Counted from the stretch's first letter, positions 15,805-25,085 are shown. The stretch: DNA of 64,000 bases from JBGPLJ01 sp963826145 (GCA_963826145.1 CAWGVW010000002.1:1364001-1428000); one strand, 5' to 3'. Notes: generated by a model from the sequence alone, not told the origin. Numbers and translations: made by a program.

Positions 15805-17013
15805 ATGCACGCTGACGTCGTCATCGCGGGCGGGGGGATGATCGGGGCGAGCCTCGCGGTCGCGCTTGCGCCGCTTGGGCTCAAGGTGACGCTCGTCGAG
15901 GCGGCGCCGCTCGGATCTGAATCGCAGCCGAGTTTCGATGAGCGGACGACGGCGCTCTCGAACGGGAGCCGTCGCATCTACGAAAGCATCGGGATCTGGC
16001 GATCGGTGGCGCAGGAGGCGACTTCGATCCGCCGCATTCACATCTCCGATCGCGGCCGATTCGGTTTCGCGCGCATCGATGCCGGGGAACAGGGCGTCGC
16101 GGCGCTCGGCTACGTGCTTGCGAATCGCGCGCTTGGCGCAGCGCTTTGGGAGCGGCTCGCCGCGGATGCCAACCTCACCGTGCGCTGCCCGGCGACGGCG
16201 ACCGGCCTCGCGACGGCTCCCGACGAATTGCACCTCGAGGTCGAGCAGGCGGGCGAGACCATCCGCATCGGCTGCAAGTTGCTGGTTGCCGCCGACGGCG
16301 CGCACTCGTCGATCCGGCAGGCGCTCGGCATCGAAGCGACGACCTGGGACTACGATCAGGTCGCCGTTATCACCAATGTGCTCGCACAGAAATTTCACGA
16401 TCACATCGCCTACGAGCGCTTCACGCCGACCGGGCCGATCGCGATGCTGCCCATGAGCGAGGGGCGTTGCACAGTCGTCTGGACGCTCTCACCGGACCGC
16501 GCCGAGCACGTGATGGCGCTGCCCGATGCGGATTTTCTGCGGGAGTTGCAGAGCGCTTTCGGCATGCGGCTCGGACGGCTCACGCGGGTGGGACGCCGCC
16601 ACTCCTATCCGCTCGCGCTTACGCGTGCCGACGAGCAGGTCGCCGATCGGGTGGTGATCATCGGCAACGCGGCGCAGGGGCTGCACCCGATCGCGGGCCA
16701 GGGATTCAATCTGGGGCTTCGCGATGTCGCGACACTCGCCGAGCTCATCGCCGAATATCGAGCGGATCTCGGCGCGCCAGCGATGCTCGAGCGTTACCGC
16801 GAATGGCGGCGCTCGGACCGCCGCTCGGTGGTTGCATTCACGGATGGCCTGGTGCGGCTCTTCGGCAATCCGCTTGCGGGTGTCAAGGTGGCACGCAACC
16901 TCGGGCTCCTCGCATTTGATCTGATGCCGCCGGCGAAAGACGCGCTCAGCCGGCTCAGCATGGGCGTCAGTGGACGGCTGCCGAAACTCGCGCGTGGGCT
17001 GCCGCTCCTGTGA
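15805..17013 (+). CDS. ubiH: 2-octaprenyl-6-methoxyphenol hydroxylase (UbiH)
   Basis: FAD monooxygenase of aerobic ubiquinone synthesis, 402 residues. The FAD Rossmann motif is VVIAGGGMIGASLAVAL, the DG motif AADGAHSSIRQ, and the second FAD motif VVIIGNAAQGLHPIAGQG with the Asn-Ala-Ala-Gln form typical of UbiH rather than UbiF. It is followed at once by a paralogue whose GTG overlaps its TGA. With coq7 at 1.4 kb, three ring hydroxylases of the pathway lie in this window. Confidence 0.92.
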   Translation: MHADVVIAGGGMIGASLAVALAPLGLKVTLVEAAPLGSESQPSFDERTTALSNGSRRIYESIGIWRSVAQEATSIRRIHISDRGRFGFARIDAGEQGVAALGYVLANRALGAALWERLAADANLTVRCPATATGLATAPDELHLEVEQAGETIRIGCKLLVAADGAHSSIRQALGIEATTWDYDQVAVITNVLAQKFHDHIAYERFTPTGPIAMLPMSEGRCTVVWTLSPDRAEHVMALPDADFLRELQSAFGMRLGRLTRVGRRHSYPLALTRADEQVADRVVIIGNAAQGLHPIAGQGFNLGLRDVATLAELIAEYRADLGAPAMLERYREWRRSDRRSVVAFTDGLVRLFGNPLAGVKVARNLGLLAFDLMPPAKDALSRLSMGVSGRLPKLARGLPLL

Positions 17014-18254
17014 AGACCGATTTCGACATCGTCATCGCCGGTGCTGGCATGGTGGGCGCGTGTGTGGCGACACTCCTCGCAAGATCCTCGCTCTGCCCGC
17101 CAACGCGTATCGCCCTTATCGATGCGAAGCCGCCCGCGCCGGCGCGCACGGATGTCGACATCGACTTGCGCGTATCCGCCATCTCGCGCGGCTCCGAACG
17201 CATCCTTGCGACGTGTGGCATCTGGGATGCTGTTCGCGCAAACCGCATCCATCCGTACCAGCGCATGCAGGTTTGGGACGCGAGCTCCGCGCCGGATGGC
17301 GGCGGTGTCCTGCGATTCGACGCCGCGGAAGTCGGCGAGCCGAATCTCGGCTACATCGCCGAGAACCGCTGGCTGCAATGGCACCTGTTCGAGGCCGCGG
17401 TCCGATCGGGTGTTGCGGTATTTCGCCAGGCCGTAACGGCGCTTGACCTCGCCGCTGCGAGCGCCAGCGTAACCCTGGCGGAGGGCCGCACCGTATCCGC
17501 GGCGCTAGCGATAGCGGCCGACGGCGCCGATTCGCCTCTGCGCGATTTCGCGGGTATCGCGACCAGGGGCTGGGGCTACGAGCAGGAAGCCCTCGTCACG
17601 CACATCCGCACCGAGATCGCGCACGAGGACACCGCTCGCCAGCGGTTCCTCGAGACGGGCCCGATCGCTCTGCTGCCGCTCGCGGATGGCCGCTCGTCGA
17701 TCGTCTGGTCGACGACGCCGGAACAGGCGCAGGCGATGCGCGAGATCGACGCCGACGACTTTGCGCGGGCGGTCGAGCGGGCGACCGATCACGTCCTCGG
17801 ATCGGTGACGCTCGCGGCGCCGCGGGCGAGCTTTCCGTTGCGGCTCATTCACGCGGTCGACTACACGAGACCGCGGCTCGTGCTCATCGGCGATGCGGCG
17901 CACGCGGTGCACCCGCTCGCGGGACTTGGCGTGAACCTTGGATTTCTCGATGCGGCGGCCCTGACCGAAACGCTCGTCGACGCACGCGCCGCAGGAAGCG
18001 AGCTGGGCGACCTGAAACCCCTGCGCCGCTACGAGCGCTGGCGCAAGAGCGAGAACCTGGCCGCGATGGGGATGCTCGACGGGATCAACCGGCTCTTCTC
18101 GAACGACAACTCGGCGCTATCCGGCTTGCGCCGCGCCGGCCTAGGCGCCGTCAATCAGCTGGGACCTCTCAAGAACTTCTTCATCCGCCGCGCCCTCGGC
18201 ACGGCGGGTGAGCTGCCTCGCGCCGCGAAGGTGTCAGGAGCTGCGGGCGGGTAA
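17010..18254 (+). CDS. ubiI: UbiI/VisC-family FAD monooxygenase
   Basis: A paralogue of UbiH, 414 residues, most likely the C5 hydroxylase of ubiquinone synthesis. Motifs: IVIAGAGMVGACVATLL, AADGADSPLRD and VLIGDAAHAVHPLAGLGVNLG, where the Gly-Asp-Ala-Ala-His form separates it from UbiH. It starts with GTG overlapping the ubiH stop. Its last six codons and stop lie in the left arm of a long palindromic element. UbiF function cannot be excluded. Confidence 0.88.
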   Translation: MKTDFDIVIAGAGMVGACVATLLARSSLCPPTRIALIDAKPPAPARTDVDIDLRVSAISRGSERILATCGIWDAVRANRIHPYQRMQVWDASSAPDGGGVLRFDAAEVGEPNLGYIAENRWLQWHLFEAAVRSGVAVFRQAVTALDLAAASASVTLAEGRTVSAALAIAADGADSPLRDFAGIATRGWGYEQEALVTHIRTEIAHEDTARQRFLETGPIALLPLADGRSSIVWSTTPEQAQAMREIDADDFARAVERATDHVLGSVTLAAPRASFPLRLIHAVDYTRPRLVLIGDAAHAVHPLAGLGVNLGFLDAAALTETLVDARAAGSELGDLKPLRRYERWRKSENLAAMGMLDGINRLFSNDNSALSGLRRAGLGAVNQLGPLKNFFIRRALGTAGELPRAAKVSGAAGG

Positions 18255-18449
18255 CTCTGTCGCGTTCATTGCAAACGCCGATGCGCGAACGTAGGCGAAC
18301 AGACCTGCATGGCCGGAAGGCACTGCGATAGCACATCGTCTGTTCGCCCGGTCGCGCGAGGTTCGCAAGAAATTCCGAGCGGTCCTCCGCCGGAATTTCT
18401 TATGCGCGTTTGCGTCATGAACGCGACAGAGTTACCCGCCCGCAGCTCC
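18237..18449. repeat. 213-bp cloverleaf-like palindromic element between ubiI and phhB
   Basis: The outer arms 18237-18278 and 18406-18449 share about 34 perfect bases plus an 8-base match after a small gap. Inside are two further hairpins: GGCGAACAGAC (18294-18304) with GTCTGTTCGCC (18338-18348), and AAGAAATTCCG (18367-18377) with CGGAATTTCTT (18391-18401). The whole could fold as a three-way junction. It includes the end of ubiI and stops 17 bp before the phhB stop. No ORF or transposase is seen in it. Confidence 0.8.
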
Positions 18450-18466
18450 CCGGTGCGACTGCGCGA

Positions 18467-18802
18467 TCAGGCGCCGAGCGTGTCGATCTTCGCGGCGCAG
18501 ATGAAGTCGTTCTCGGAGAGGCCCTTGATCGCGTGCGTCGAGTAGCGGATGCGACAGTAGTTGTAGCCGACCTCGAGATCCGGATGGTGATCCTCGCGGT
18601 TCGCGATGTGCGCCACCGCGTTCACGAACGACATCGTCCGGTAGAAATCCTTGAAGCTGAACTCGCGCAGGATTTCCGTATTCGCGGGGTTGATCGACCA
18701 GCCGTCCTTCAGCTGCCTGAGAAGGCCGTGCGCCGTGCCCGCCGAAAGGGCCGGCACGCCGCCTTCACAGGGAACGCATTTCTTCGAGCTGAGATCGCTC
18801 AT
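18467..18802 (-). CDS. phhB: 4a-hydroxytetrahydrobiopterin dehydratase (pterin-4a-carbinolamine dehydratase)
   Basis: A 111-residue dehydratase that regenerates the pterin cofactor of aromatic amino acid hydroxylases. The signature HIANREDHHPDLEVGYNYC supplies the active-site histidines, followed by STHAIKGLSENDF. Its start overlaps the ispG stop by four bases. No phenylalanine hydroxylase gene is nearby, so it may act on another pterin or as a DNA-binding cofactor homologue. Confidence 0.92.
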   Translation of the reverse strand: MSDLSSKKCVPCEGGVPALSAGTAHGLLRQLKDGWSINPANTEILREFSFKDFYRTMSFVNAVAHIANREDHHPDLEVGYNYCRIRYSTHAIKGLSENDFICAAKIDTLGA

Positions 18803-20025
18803 GGCGGGGTCCTCCGCGTGTAGGTCTTTGCGACATAGTCTTCGACGAGCTGCTGGAATTCCTCGGCGATGCGCCCACCCTTCAGAGTCACGGCTTTCTC
18901 GCCATCGATGTAGACGGGCGCCACCGGCCGCTCGCCCGTGCCCGGCAGGCTGATGCCGAGATTCGCGTGCTTGCTCTCGCCGGGCCCGTTCACGACGCAC
19001 CCCATCACCGCGACGGTCATGTCTTCGACACCCGAGAAGCGCTTGCGCCATTCAGGCATCTGCTGGCGGATGTGCGACTGGATTTTCTGTGCGAGCTCCT
19101 GGAAATAGGTGCTCGTCGTGCGGCCGCAGCCGGGACAGGCGATGACCATCGGGAGGAACGCGCGCAGGCCCATGGTCTGCAGGATCTCCTGCGCCACGAT
19201 GACTTCCTGAGTACGGTCGCCGTTCGGCTCCGGCGTCAGCGAAACTCGAACCGTGTCGCCGATGCCTTCCTGCAAGAGCACGGCCATGGCGGCGGTGGAC
19301 GCCACGATGCCCTTGGAACCCATGCCGGCTTCGGTGAGGCCGAGATGCAGCGGGTAGTCGCAGCGGCCGGCGAGACTGCGGTACACCGCGATGAGATCCT
19401 GCACGCCCGAAACCTTCGCGCTGACGATGATCCGGTCATGCGTGAGCCCAAGTTCTTCCGCCCGGCGCGCACTCGCGACGCCTGACTCAACGATTGCCGC
19501 GCGCGTGACGTCGTTCGCGTCAAGCGGTTCGGCGGATCTCGAGTTCTCGTCCATCATCGTCGTCAGCAGATCCTGATCGAGGCTCCCCCAGTTGACGCCG
19601 ATACGCACCGGCTTCTGGAAGCGGCAGGCGACCTCGATCATTTCCGCGAACTGGGGATCGCGTTTGCTGCCGCGGCCGACGTTGCCCGGATTGATGCGGT
19701 ACTTGGCGAGCGCTTCGGCGCAGGCAGGGTGCGCTTTGAGGAGCTTGTGCCCGTTGAAGTGAAAATCGCCGATCAACGGCACGTTGACGCCTGCTTTGTC
19801 CAGCCGTTCCCGGATTGCCGGCACCGCAGCCGCCGCTTCATCGGTGTTCACCGTGATGCGCACGAGTTCGGAACCTGCCCGCGCCAGCGCCTTCACCTGG
19901 TTCGCCGTCGCTTCGGCGTCCGCCGTATCCGTGTTCGTCATCGACTGCACGACGATCGGTGCGCCGCCGCCCACCGTGACGTGGGCGACGCGAACAGCAA
20001 CAGTCTTGCGACGGCAGCTCCGCAT
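18799..20025 (-). CDS. ispG: 4-hydroxy-3-methylbut-2-en-1-yl diphosphate synthase (flavodoxin)
   Basis: Iron-sulfur enzyme (GcpE) of the MEP isoprenoid pathway, 408 residues. The N-terminal TIM-barrel begins IVVQSMTNTDTADAEAT and includes IGDFHFNGHKLL and RINPGNVG. The 4Fe-4S ligands lie in the C-terminal domain, in ACPGCGRT and VMGCVVNGPGE. AGGAT precedes ATG 20025, and only 9 bp separate it from the upstream DUF885 gene, so the two may be co-transcribed. Confidence 0.95.
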   Translation of the reverse strand: MRSCRRKTVAVRVAHVTVGGGAPIVVQSMTNTDTADAEATANQVKALARAGSELVRITVNTDEAAAAVPAIRERLDKAGVNVPLIGDFHFNGHKLLKAHPACAEALAKYRINPGNVGRGSKRDPQFAEMIEVACRFQKPVRIGVNWGSLDQDLLTTMMDENSRSAEPLDANDVTRAAIVESGVASARRAEELGLTHDRIIVSAKVSGVQDLIAVYRSLAGRCDYPLHLGLTEAGMGSKGIVASTAAMAVLLQEGIGDTVRVSLTPEPNGDRTQEVIVAQEILQTMGLRAFLPMVIACPGCGRTTSTYFQELAQKIQSHIRQQMPEWRKRFSGVEDMTVAVMGCVVNGPGESKHANLGISLPGTGERPVAPVYIDGEKAVTLKGGRIAEEFQQLVEDYVAKTYTRRTPP

Positions 20026-20034
20026 GAACGGATC

Positions 20035-21798
20035 CTACTGCTTCGACGCGATCCAGGCGTGCACGGTGCGCTCGAGCACATCGAGCGGCACGGCGCCGGT
20101 CGCGAGAACGGTGTCGTGGAATTCGCGGATGTCGAACTTGTCGCCGAGCTTCGCCTGCGCTTCCTGGCGCAGGCCCAGGATCCTGAGCTGGCCGATCTTG
20201 TAGGCAAGCGCCTGGCCGGGCGTGCCGATGTAGCGATCGATCTCATTCACGATGTCGGTCTCGGTCTTCGCGGCGTTCGCCTTGAAGTAGTCGATGGCCT
20301 GCTGGCGTGTCCAGTGCTTCGAGTGCAGGCCCGTATCGACGACCAGGCGCACGGCGCGCCACATCTCGTAGGTCAGCTGGCCGAACTTCGAGTACGGGTC
20401 CGTGTAGAGGCCGAGCTGATAGCCGAGGCTCTCGGAGTAAAGGCCCCAGCCCTCGACATAGGCCGTGTAGCTGGCGTTCTTGCGGAACTGCGGCATGTCA
20501 CCCATCTCGAGCTGCAAGGCGAGCTGCAGGTGATGGCCAGGCACCGCTTCGTGCGCGGTGAGGACTTCCATTTCGTACTTTGGCCGCACTTCCGGCCGGT
20601 ACAGGTTGACGTAGAAATAGCCGGCGCGCCGGCCGTCGTCAGAGGGCTGATTGTAGTAAGCCGTGGTCGTGTTCGGCGCCGAGGTCATCGGAATCGGCCG
20701 CACACCGTAGGGCGTGCGCGGGAGCTTCCCGAAAAGCTTTGTGAGGTTCGGGTCGATGCGCTTCGCAGTCTCGAGGTACCCATTGAAGAGTTCGTCGCCC
20801 GTCTTGTAGTAGAACTGCGGGTCGGTGCGCAGGAAGTTCAGGAACTCGTCGAACGATCCCTTGAAGCCGACCTCCGCAATCACCTTCTCCATCTCGCCGT
20901 GGATGCGTGCGACCTCCTTTAGGCCGATCTCGTGGATCTCATCCGGCGTGAGATCGGTCGTTGTGTAGTACTTCGCGAGCGCGCGGTAATACTCATCGCC
21001 CTTCGGCGTATCCCAGATGCCGACCGAAGCGCGGCAGGCGGGGAGGTAGGACTTTTCGAAAGCCGTGCGGAAGCGATGGATGGCGGGCAGCACCGTGCCC
21101 TTGATCGTCGTGCGCGCGGCGGTTGTCAGGCGTTCGCGCGTCGCTCCGTCGAAATCGTCCGGGAACTTGCGGAAGGGGTCGAAATACGGGCTCTTCTCGG
21201 GATCGGCGACGTCCTGCTGAGCAATCTGCGGCTGCATGCGTTCGCACAGGATGCGCGGCAGCACGCGCTTCTCCTTGGCGGCGAGCTGCCAGTTCGCGAT
21301 GTGCTGGTCAATGAGCGTGCCGTACTTGGCGAGGCGCGCGAGCCAGTCGTCGTAGTCCTGTGGCTTCTGGAAGGGCAGGAAGTCGGTGAACTCATTGAGC
21401 GTGTGCACGCCGCCGCGGTGGTCGTCGGCGTACAGGAAACCCTTGAAGGGGTAGAGCGTTATGCGGTCGCGGTATTCGTGCTGGAACAGGTCGTAATTCA
21501 GCTGATCGGCGGGCGTCAGAGCGGTGCGGGGAACGCCCTCGAGATCCTTGAGCACCGCGAGGTCCGCCTGATGACTCTTCTCCGCGAACGCGGGCGAGTC
21601 GTCCGGCAGCTCCCGGCTGTAGCGGTTGTCGCCTGCGAAGGACGCGTTGAGCGGACCCTCGCGATGGTCGCGCTCGTACTCGCGATCGAAGAGGGCATGC
21701 AGGTCGCCGGCCGCATCCGCTAAGGCGGGGGCCGGTACGAACCCCGGCAGCGCAAGAAAGAGGAGCGGGAACAGGGGTCGCAGCATGCGCGTTCGCAT
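20035..21798 (-). CDS. secreted DUF885 zinc peptidase-like protein
   Basis: A 587-residue DUF885 protein with a signal peptide (about 1-25, ending PAPALADA), probably periplasmic. The zinc motif reads TAHEAVPGHHLQ, the HExxxGHH form that defines the family, and AYVEGWGLYSESLG lies downstream as expected. Peptidase activity is established for few members. ATG 21798 was chosen because the signal peptide follows it directly; a second ATG four codons later is also possible. A frameshifted paralogue lies at 56.5-58.1 kb. Confidence 0.88.
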   Translation of the reverse strand: MRTRMLRPLFPLLFLALPGFVPAPALADAAGDLHALFDREYERDHREGPLNASFAGDNRYSRELPDDSPAFAEKSHQADLAVLKDLEGVPRTALTPADQLNYDLFQHEYRDRITLYPFKGFLYADDHRGGVHTLNEFTDFLPFQKPQDYDDWLARLAKYGTLIDQHIANWQLAAKEKRVLPRILCERMQPQIAQQDVADPEKSPYFDPFRKFPDDFDGATRERLTTAARTTIKGTVLPAIHRFRTAFEKSYLPACRASVGIWDTPKGDEYYRALAKYYTTTDLTPDEIHEIGLKEVARIHGEMEKVIAEVGFKGSFDEFLNFLRTDPQFYYKTGDELFNGYLETAKRIDPNLTKLFGKLPRTPYGVRPIPMTSAPNTTTAYYNQPSDDGRRAGYFYVNLYRPEVRPKYEMEVLTAHEAVPGHHLQLALQLEMGDMPQFRKNASYTAYVEGWGLYSESLGYQLGLYTDPYSKFGQLTYEMWRAVRLVVDTGLHSKHWTRQQAIDYFKANAAKTETDIVNEIDRYIGTPGQALAYKIGQLRILGLRQEAQAKLGDKFDIREFHDTVLATGAVPLDVLERTVHAWIASKQ

Positions 21799-21888
21799 AA
21801 CGATCAATGCCTTATGAGCAAGTGCGGGGCGGGGACAATAGCGCACACCGCTTTGGGCCGCTATCATCCGCGCACCCGTCACAAGGCT

Positions 21889-22056
21889 CGACCGGAGAGA
21901 GCTGATTCGGACCCTGAAGTCCGCGCCAGCCGCCGAAGGCGCAACCCGCCCGGAAACGCTCAGGCAAAGAGAACGGCGAGATCTGACGGTCTCTGGAGAG
22001 CGGCTCGAAAGGGCCCACCGAAGGGGAGTTAATCTCTCAGGTTTGAAGGACAGAGG
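21889..22056 (+). promoter_or_regulatory. tandem glycine riboswitch
   Basis: Two consecutive glycine aptamers precede gcvT. The first (about 21889-21985) has GCCGAAGGCGCAA and CTCAGGCAAAGAGAAC. The second (about 21990-22056) has CACCGAAGGGGAG, TCTCTCAGGT and GAAGGACAGAGG. These are conserved core sequences of the gcvT RNA motif. Glycine binding is expected to turn on the downstream gcv operon by preventing formation of the terminator at 22055-22095. Confidence 0.93.
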
Positions 22057-22095
22057 GGCGGCCGATGCCAGCTTGAGGCATCGGCCGCCCCTTTT
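22055..22095 (+). terminator. riboswitch expression-platform terminator
   Basis: GGGGCGGCCGATGCC (22055-22069) pairs perfectly with GGCATCGGCCGCCCC (22077-22091) around a seven-base loop, then TTTT. It begins inside the last bases of the second glycine aptamer, so aptamer folding and terminator compete. gcvT starts 22 bp after the T run. Confidence 0.88.
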
Positions 22096-22117
22096 GTCTT
22101 TCTGACGGCAGGTATCG

Positions 22118-23209
22118 ATGGGATTGCGCACACCTCTCTATCAGACGCACGTGAGCTTAAGCGCCCGCATGGTCAACTTCGGCGGCTGGGACATGCCGGT
22201 CCATTACGGATCGCAGATCGAGGAACATCACGCGGTGCGGCGCGACGCCGGCATGTTCGATGTCTCGCACATGTGCGTCATCGATCTCGAAGGCGCGGGT
22301 GTGCGGGCGCTCCTTGAGCGGCTCGTCGCGAACGACGTTGCCAAGCTCAAGGCGCACGGCAAGGCGCTCTACACCTGCATGCTGCTCGAGTCGGGCGGCA
22401 TCATCGACGATCTCATCGTCTACTACCTGGGAGAGAGCTGGTTTCGCCTGGTTGTCAACGCTGGCACCCGCGACAAGGACATTGCCTGGATCCGCGCACA
22501 GTCCCGCGCGTCAGGCGTGAGCGTGCGCGAACGGAAAGACCTCGCGATGATCGCCGTGCAGGGTCCGAAGGCGCGCGCAAAGGTCGCATCGCTTCTTGGC
22601 ACCGCTGACGCCCCGCTTGCGATGGGTCTCGAGCCTTTCTTCGGCGCAGACCTCAGTACGATGTTCGTCGGGCGCACCGGCTATACGGGCGAAGATGGTT
22701 TCGAGCTTGTGATCTCAGCCGGCCATATCGTCGACTGGTGGCAGAGGCTGCGCGCGGCGGGCGTCGCCTGCTGCGGCCTCGGTGCCCGCGATACGCTGCG
22801 GCTCGAAGCCGGCATGAATCTCTACGGCAGTGACATGGACGAATCGACGTCGCCGCTCGAATCGGGACTCGCCTGGACGGTCGCCCTCGAGCGTAAGGAT
22901 CGCGCGTTCATCGGCCGTCCTGCGCTTGAAGCGCAGCGGGCCCGAGGTATCGGCCGCAAGCTCGTCGGCCTCGTGCTCGAGGATCGCGGCGTGCTCCGTG
23001 GACACCAAAAGGTCCTGGTCGCGGGCGCCGGCGAAGGCGAGATCACGAGCGGCACGTATTCACCGACACTCGAGCGTTCCATCGCGCTGGCCCGCGTGCC
23101 GTCGGCCGCCGGCGAGCGCGTGCAGGTCGACATCCGTGGAAAACTCCTCGGCGCCCGTGTCGTGCGGCCGCCCTTCGTGCGTAACGGCAAGAGCCTGCTC
23201 GCTTTTTAG
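22118..23209 (+). CDS. gcvT: glycine cleavage system T protein (aminomethyltransferase)
   Basis: Transfers the methylene group from aminomethyl-lipoyl GcvH to tetrahydrofolate, releasing ammonia. The 363-residue protein shows MVNFGGWDMPVHYGSQIEEH, VSHMCVIDLEG, GRTGYTGEDGFELVI and GLGARDTLRLEAGMNLYG, all hallmark GcvT segments. It is the first gene under the glycine riboswitch, with gcvH 24 bp downstream. Confidence 0.97.
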   Translation: MGLRTPLYQTHVSLSARMVNFGGWDMPVHYGSQIEEHHAVRRDAGMFDVSHMCVIDLEGAGVRALLERLVANDVAKLKAHGKALYTCMLLESGGIIDDLIVYYLGESWFRLVVNAGTRDKDIAWIRAQSRASGVSVRERKDLAMIAVQGPKARAKVASLLGTADAPLAMGLEPFFGADLSTMFVGRTGYTGEDGFELVISAGHIVDWWQRLRAAGVACCGLGARDTLRLEAGMNLYGSDMDESTSPLESGLAWTVALERKDRAFIGRPALEAQRARGIGRKLVGLVLEDRGVLRGHQKVLVAGAGEGEITSGTYSPTLERSIALARVPSAAGERVQVDIRGKLLGARVVRPPFVRNGKSLLAF

Positions 23210-23233
23210 CATTTCACTGACGCGAGGCCCCTC

Positions 23234-23629
23234 ATGAGCAATGTTCCGTCCGACCTCAAGTACACCAAGTCCCACGAGTGGATCCGCGCGCTGCCCGAAG
23301 GCATCGCCGAAATCGGCATCACCGAACATGCGCAGCAGGCGCTTGGCGATCTCGTGTTCGTCGAGGTCCCCGAATCGGGCAGGGCGGTGACAGCCGGCGA
23401 CGCTTGCGCCGTGGTCGAATCGGTGAAGGCGGCGTCCGATGTGTACGCGCCGGTGTCGGGCGAGGTCATCGAAGGCAATGCGGCACTTACGGAGACGCCA
23501 GAACTCATCAACCAGGATGCCTACGGGTCCGGCTGGCTGATGCGCATTCGCCTTTCCAACTCGGCCGAACTCGATTCGCTCCTCGACGCCCGGGGGTACG
23601 AAGAGCAACTCGCGGGCGAAGCGCACTGA
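23234..23629 (+). CDS. gcvH: glycine cleavage system H protein
   Basis: Lipoyl carrier of the glycine cleavage system, 131 residues. The N-terminus has KYTKSHEWIRALPEG and the lipoylated lysine lies in VVESVKAASDVYAPVSGE. The C-terminal GSGWLMRIRLSN is also typical. The gene sits between gcvT and gcvPA in the riboswitch-controlled operon. Confidence 0.97.
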   Translation: MSNVPSDLKYTKSHEWIRALPEGIAEIGITEHAQQALGDLVFVEVPESGRAVTAGDACAVVESVKAASDVYAPVSGEVIEGNAALTETPELINQDAYGSGWLMRIRLSNSAELDSLLDARGYEEQLAGEAH

Positions 23630-23651
23630 CCACAGCCAGGAACGCAACCTC

Positions 23652-25027
23652 ATGCCGTTCATACCGCACACCGAGGCCGACACCCGCGCCATGCTCGATG
23701 CCATCGGCGCGCGCAGCATCGACGATCTCTTCGAGGAGATTCCTGTCGAACTGCGCGCGCAAGCGCTCACCGGGCTTCCGGATGCGCTCAACGAAATGGA
23801 AATCGGGCGACTGATGACGGAGCGCGCCGCGCGAGGACGGTCGCGCGCTCTCCTTCATCGGCGCCGGCGCGTACGAGCACCACATCCCCTCGGCGGTGTG
23901 GGCGATCATCTCGCGCGGCGAGTTCTACAGCGCCTACACGCCCTATCAGGCCGAAGCGAGCCAGGGCACGCTGCAGATGATCTACGAATACCAGACGATG
24001 ATTGCGAGCCTCACGGGGCTCGAAGTCTCGAACGCATCGCTCTACGACGGCGCGTCGGCACTCGCCGAAGCGGCTCTCATGGCCGTGCGCGCCAACCGCA
24101 AGTCGAAGTCCGCGCGCATTCTCGTGCCGCGCACGGTGAATCCTACGTATACGCGCGTTGCGCGCGCGATCGCCGGCAATCAGAAGCTCGTGTTCGAGGA
24201 CTTGCCCTATTGTACGGCGGGCGGGCACACGATCGTTGATTCGCTGCAACGATACGAAGGCCAGGACATCACGGCGCTCGTCATCCAGCAGCCGAATTTC
24301 TTCGGCACGCTCGAGGACGTGGATGAGCTCACCGACTGGGCGCACCGGCAGAACGCGCTAGTCATCGCTGTCGTCAATCCAGTCTCGCTCGGCATCCTGA
24401 AGGCGCCGGGCCGCTGGGGCGCGGCGGGCGTCGACATCGCCTGCGGCGAGGGCCAGCCGCTTGGCGTGCCGCTCTCCTCGGGCGGTCCTTACTTCGGGTT
24501 CATGACGACGCGCATGCAACATGTGCGACAAATGCCGGGGCGTATTGTGGGACGCACGGTTGACCGGGACGGCACGCAGGGCTTCACGCTGACGCTGCAA
24601 GCACGTGAGCAGCATATCCGTCGCGGCAAGGCGACGTCGAACATCTGCACGAATCAGGGCCTCCTGATGATGGCGGGGACGATCTATCTCGCGCTCATCG
24701 GGCCGGCGGGCCTGGCGCACGTCGCGTCTGCCTGCGTGACGCATACCCATGCGCTCGTCGACGCGCTCTGCATCCATCACGGGCGTGCGCGTCGTTTTCG
24801 AACGGCCGCGTTTTCACGAGGCTGTGCTTGAGCTCGACCGGCCCGCCGCGACGGTGCTCAAAGAGCTGGCCGCGCGCGACATCCTCGGCGGCTACGACCT
24901 GTCGGAACATTTCCCCGAGCTCGGTTCCGCGATACTCGTCTGCGCGACCGAAACGAAGACGCAGAGCGATATCGATGCATATGTCCGCGCCTTGAGCGAT
25001 GCGATGAAGAGCGCGCGGGCGGCCTGA
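23652..25027 (+). pseudogene. gcvPA: glycine dehydrogenase subunit 1 (GcvPA), broken by two frameshifts
   Basis: The N-terminal half of split glycine decarboxylase. The start (MPFIPHTEADTRAMLDAIG) is in one frame to about 23830. The body from ALSFIGAGAYEHHIP through NASLYDGASALAEAAL to LIGPAGLAHVA is in the next frame to about 24770. The end (VRVVFERPRFHEAVLELD to the stop) is in the third. Each break needs one base skipped, and together they give 458 codons, the normal length. All conserved blocks survive, so sequence error is as likely as inactivation, the more so because gcvT, gcvH and gcvPB are intact. Confidence 0.85.
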
Positions 25028-25040
25028 AGAACCCTGACCC

Positions 25041-25070
25041 TCACCCTAGCCCTCTCCCAGTGGGAGAGGG
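25041..25070. repeat. REP-like hairpin between gcvPA and gcvPB
   Basis: CCCTCTCCC (25050-25058) pairs with GGGAGAGGG (25062-25070) and is preceded by CCTCACCCTAG. This CCCTCACCCTA...CCCTCTCCC layout is widespread as a short intergenic palindrome in proteobacteria. It lies inside the gcv operon, where it may stabilise or attenuate the mRNA. Confidence 0.6.
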
Positions 25071-25085
25071 GATAAGAGAAGAGCG

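Noticed and set aside
14374..16404. 676-codon minus-strand ORF
   Set aside because: It lies antisense to pepP and ubiH, which have clear families. Its translation is Arg/His/Asp-rich low-complexity typical of GC-rich shadow frames.
22118..25027. A CRISPR array or long tandem repeats
   Set aside because: Searched by eye across the window; no regularly spaced direct repeats with unique spacers were seen.
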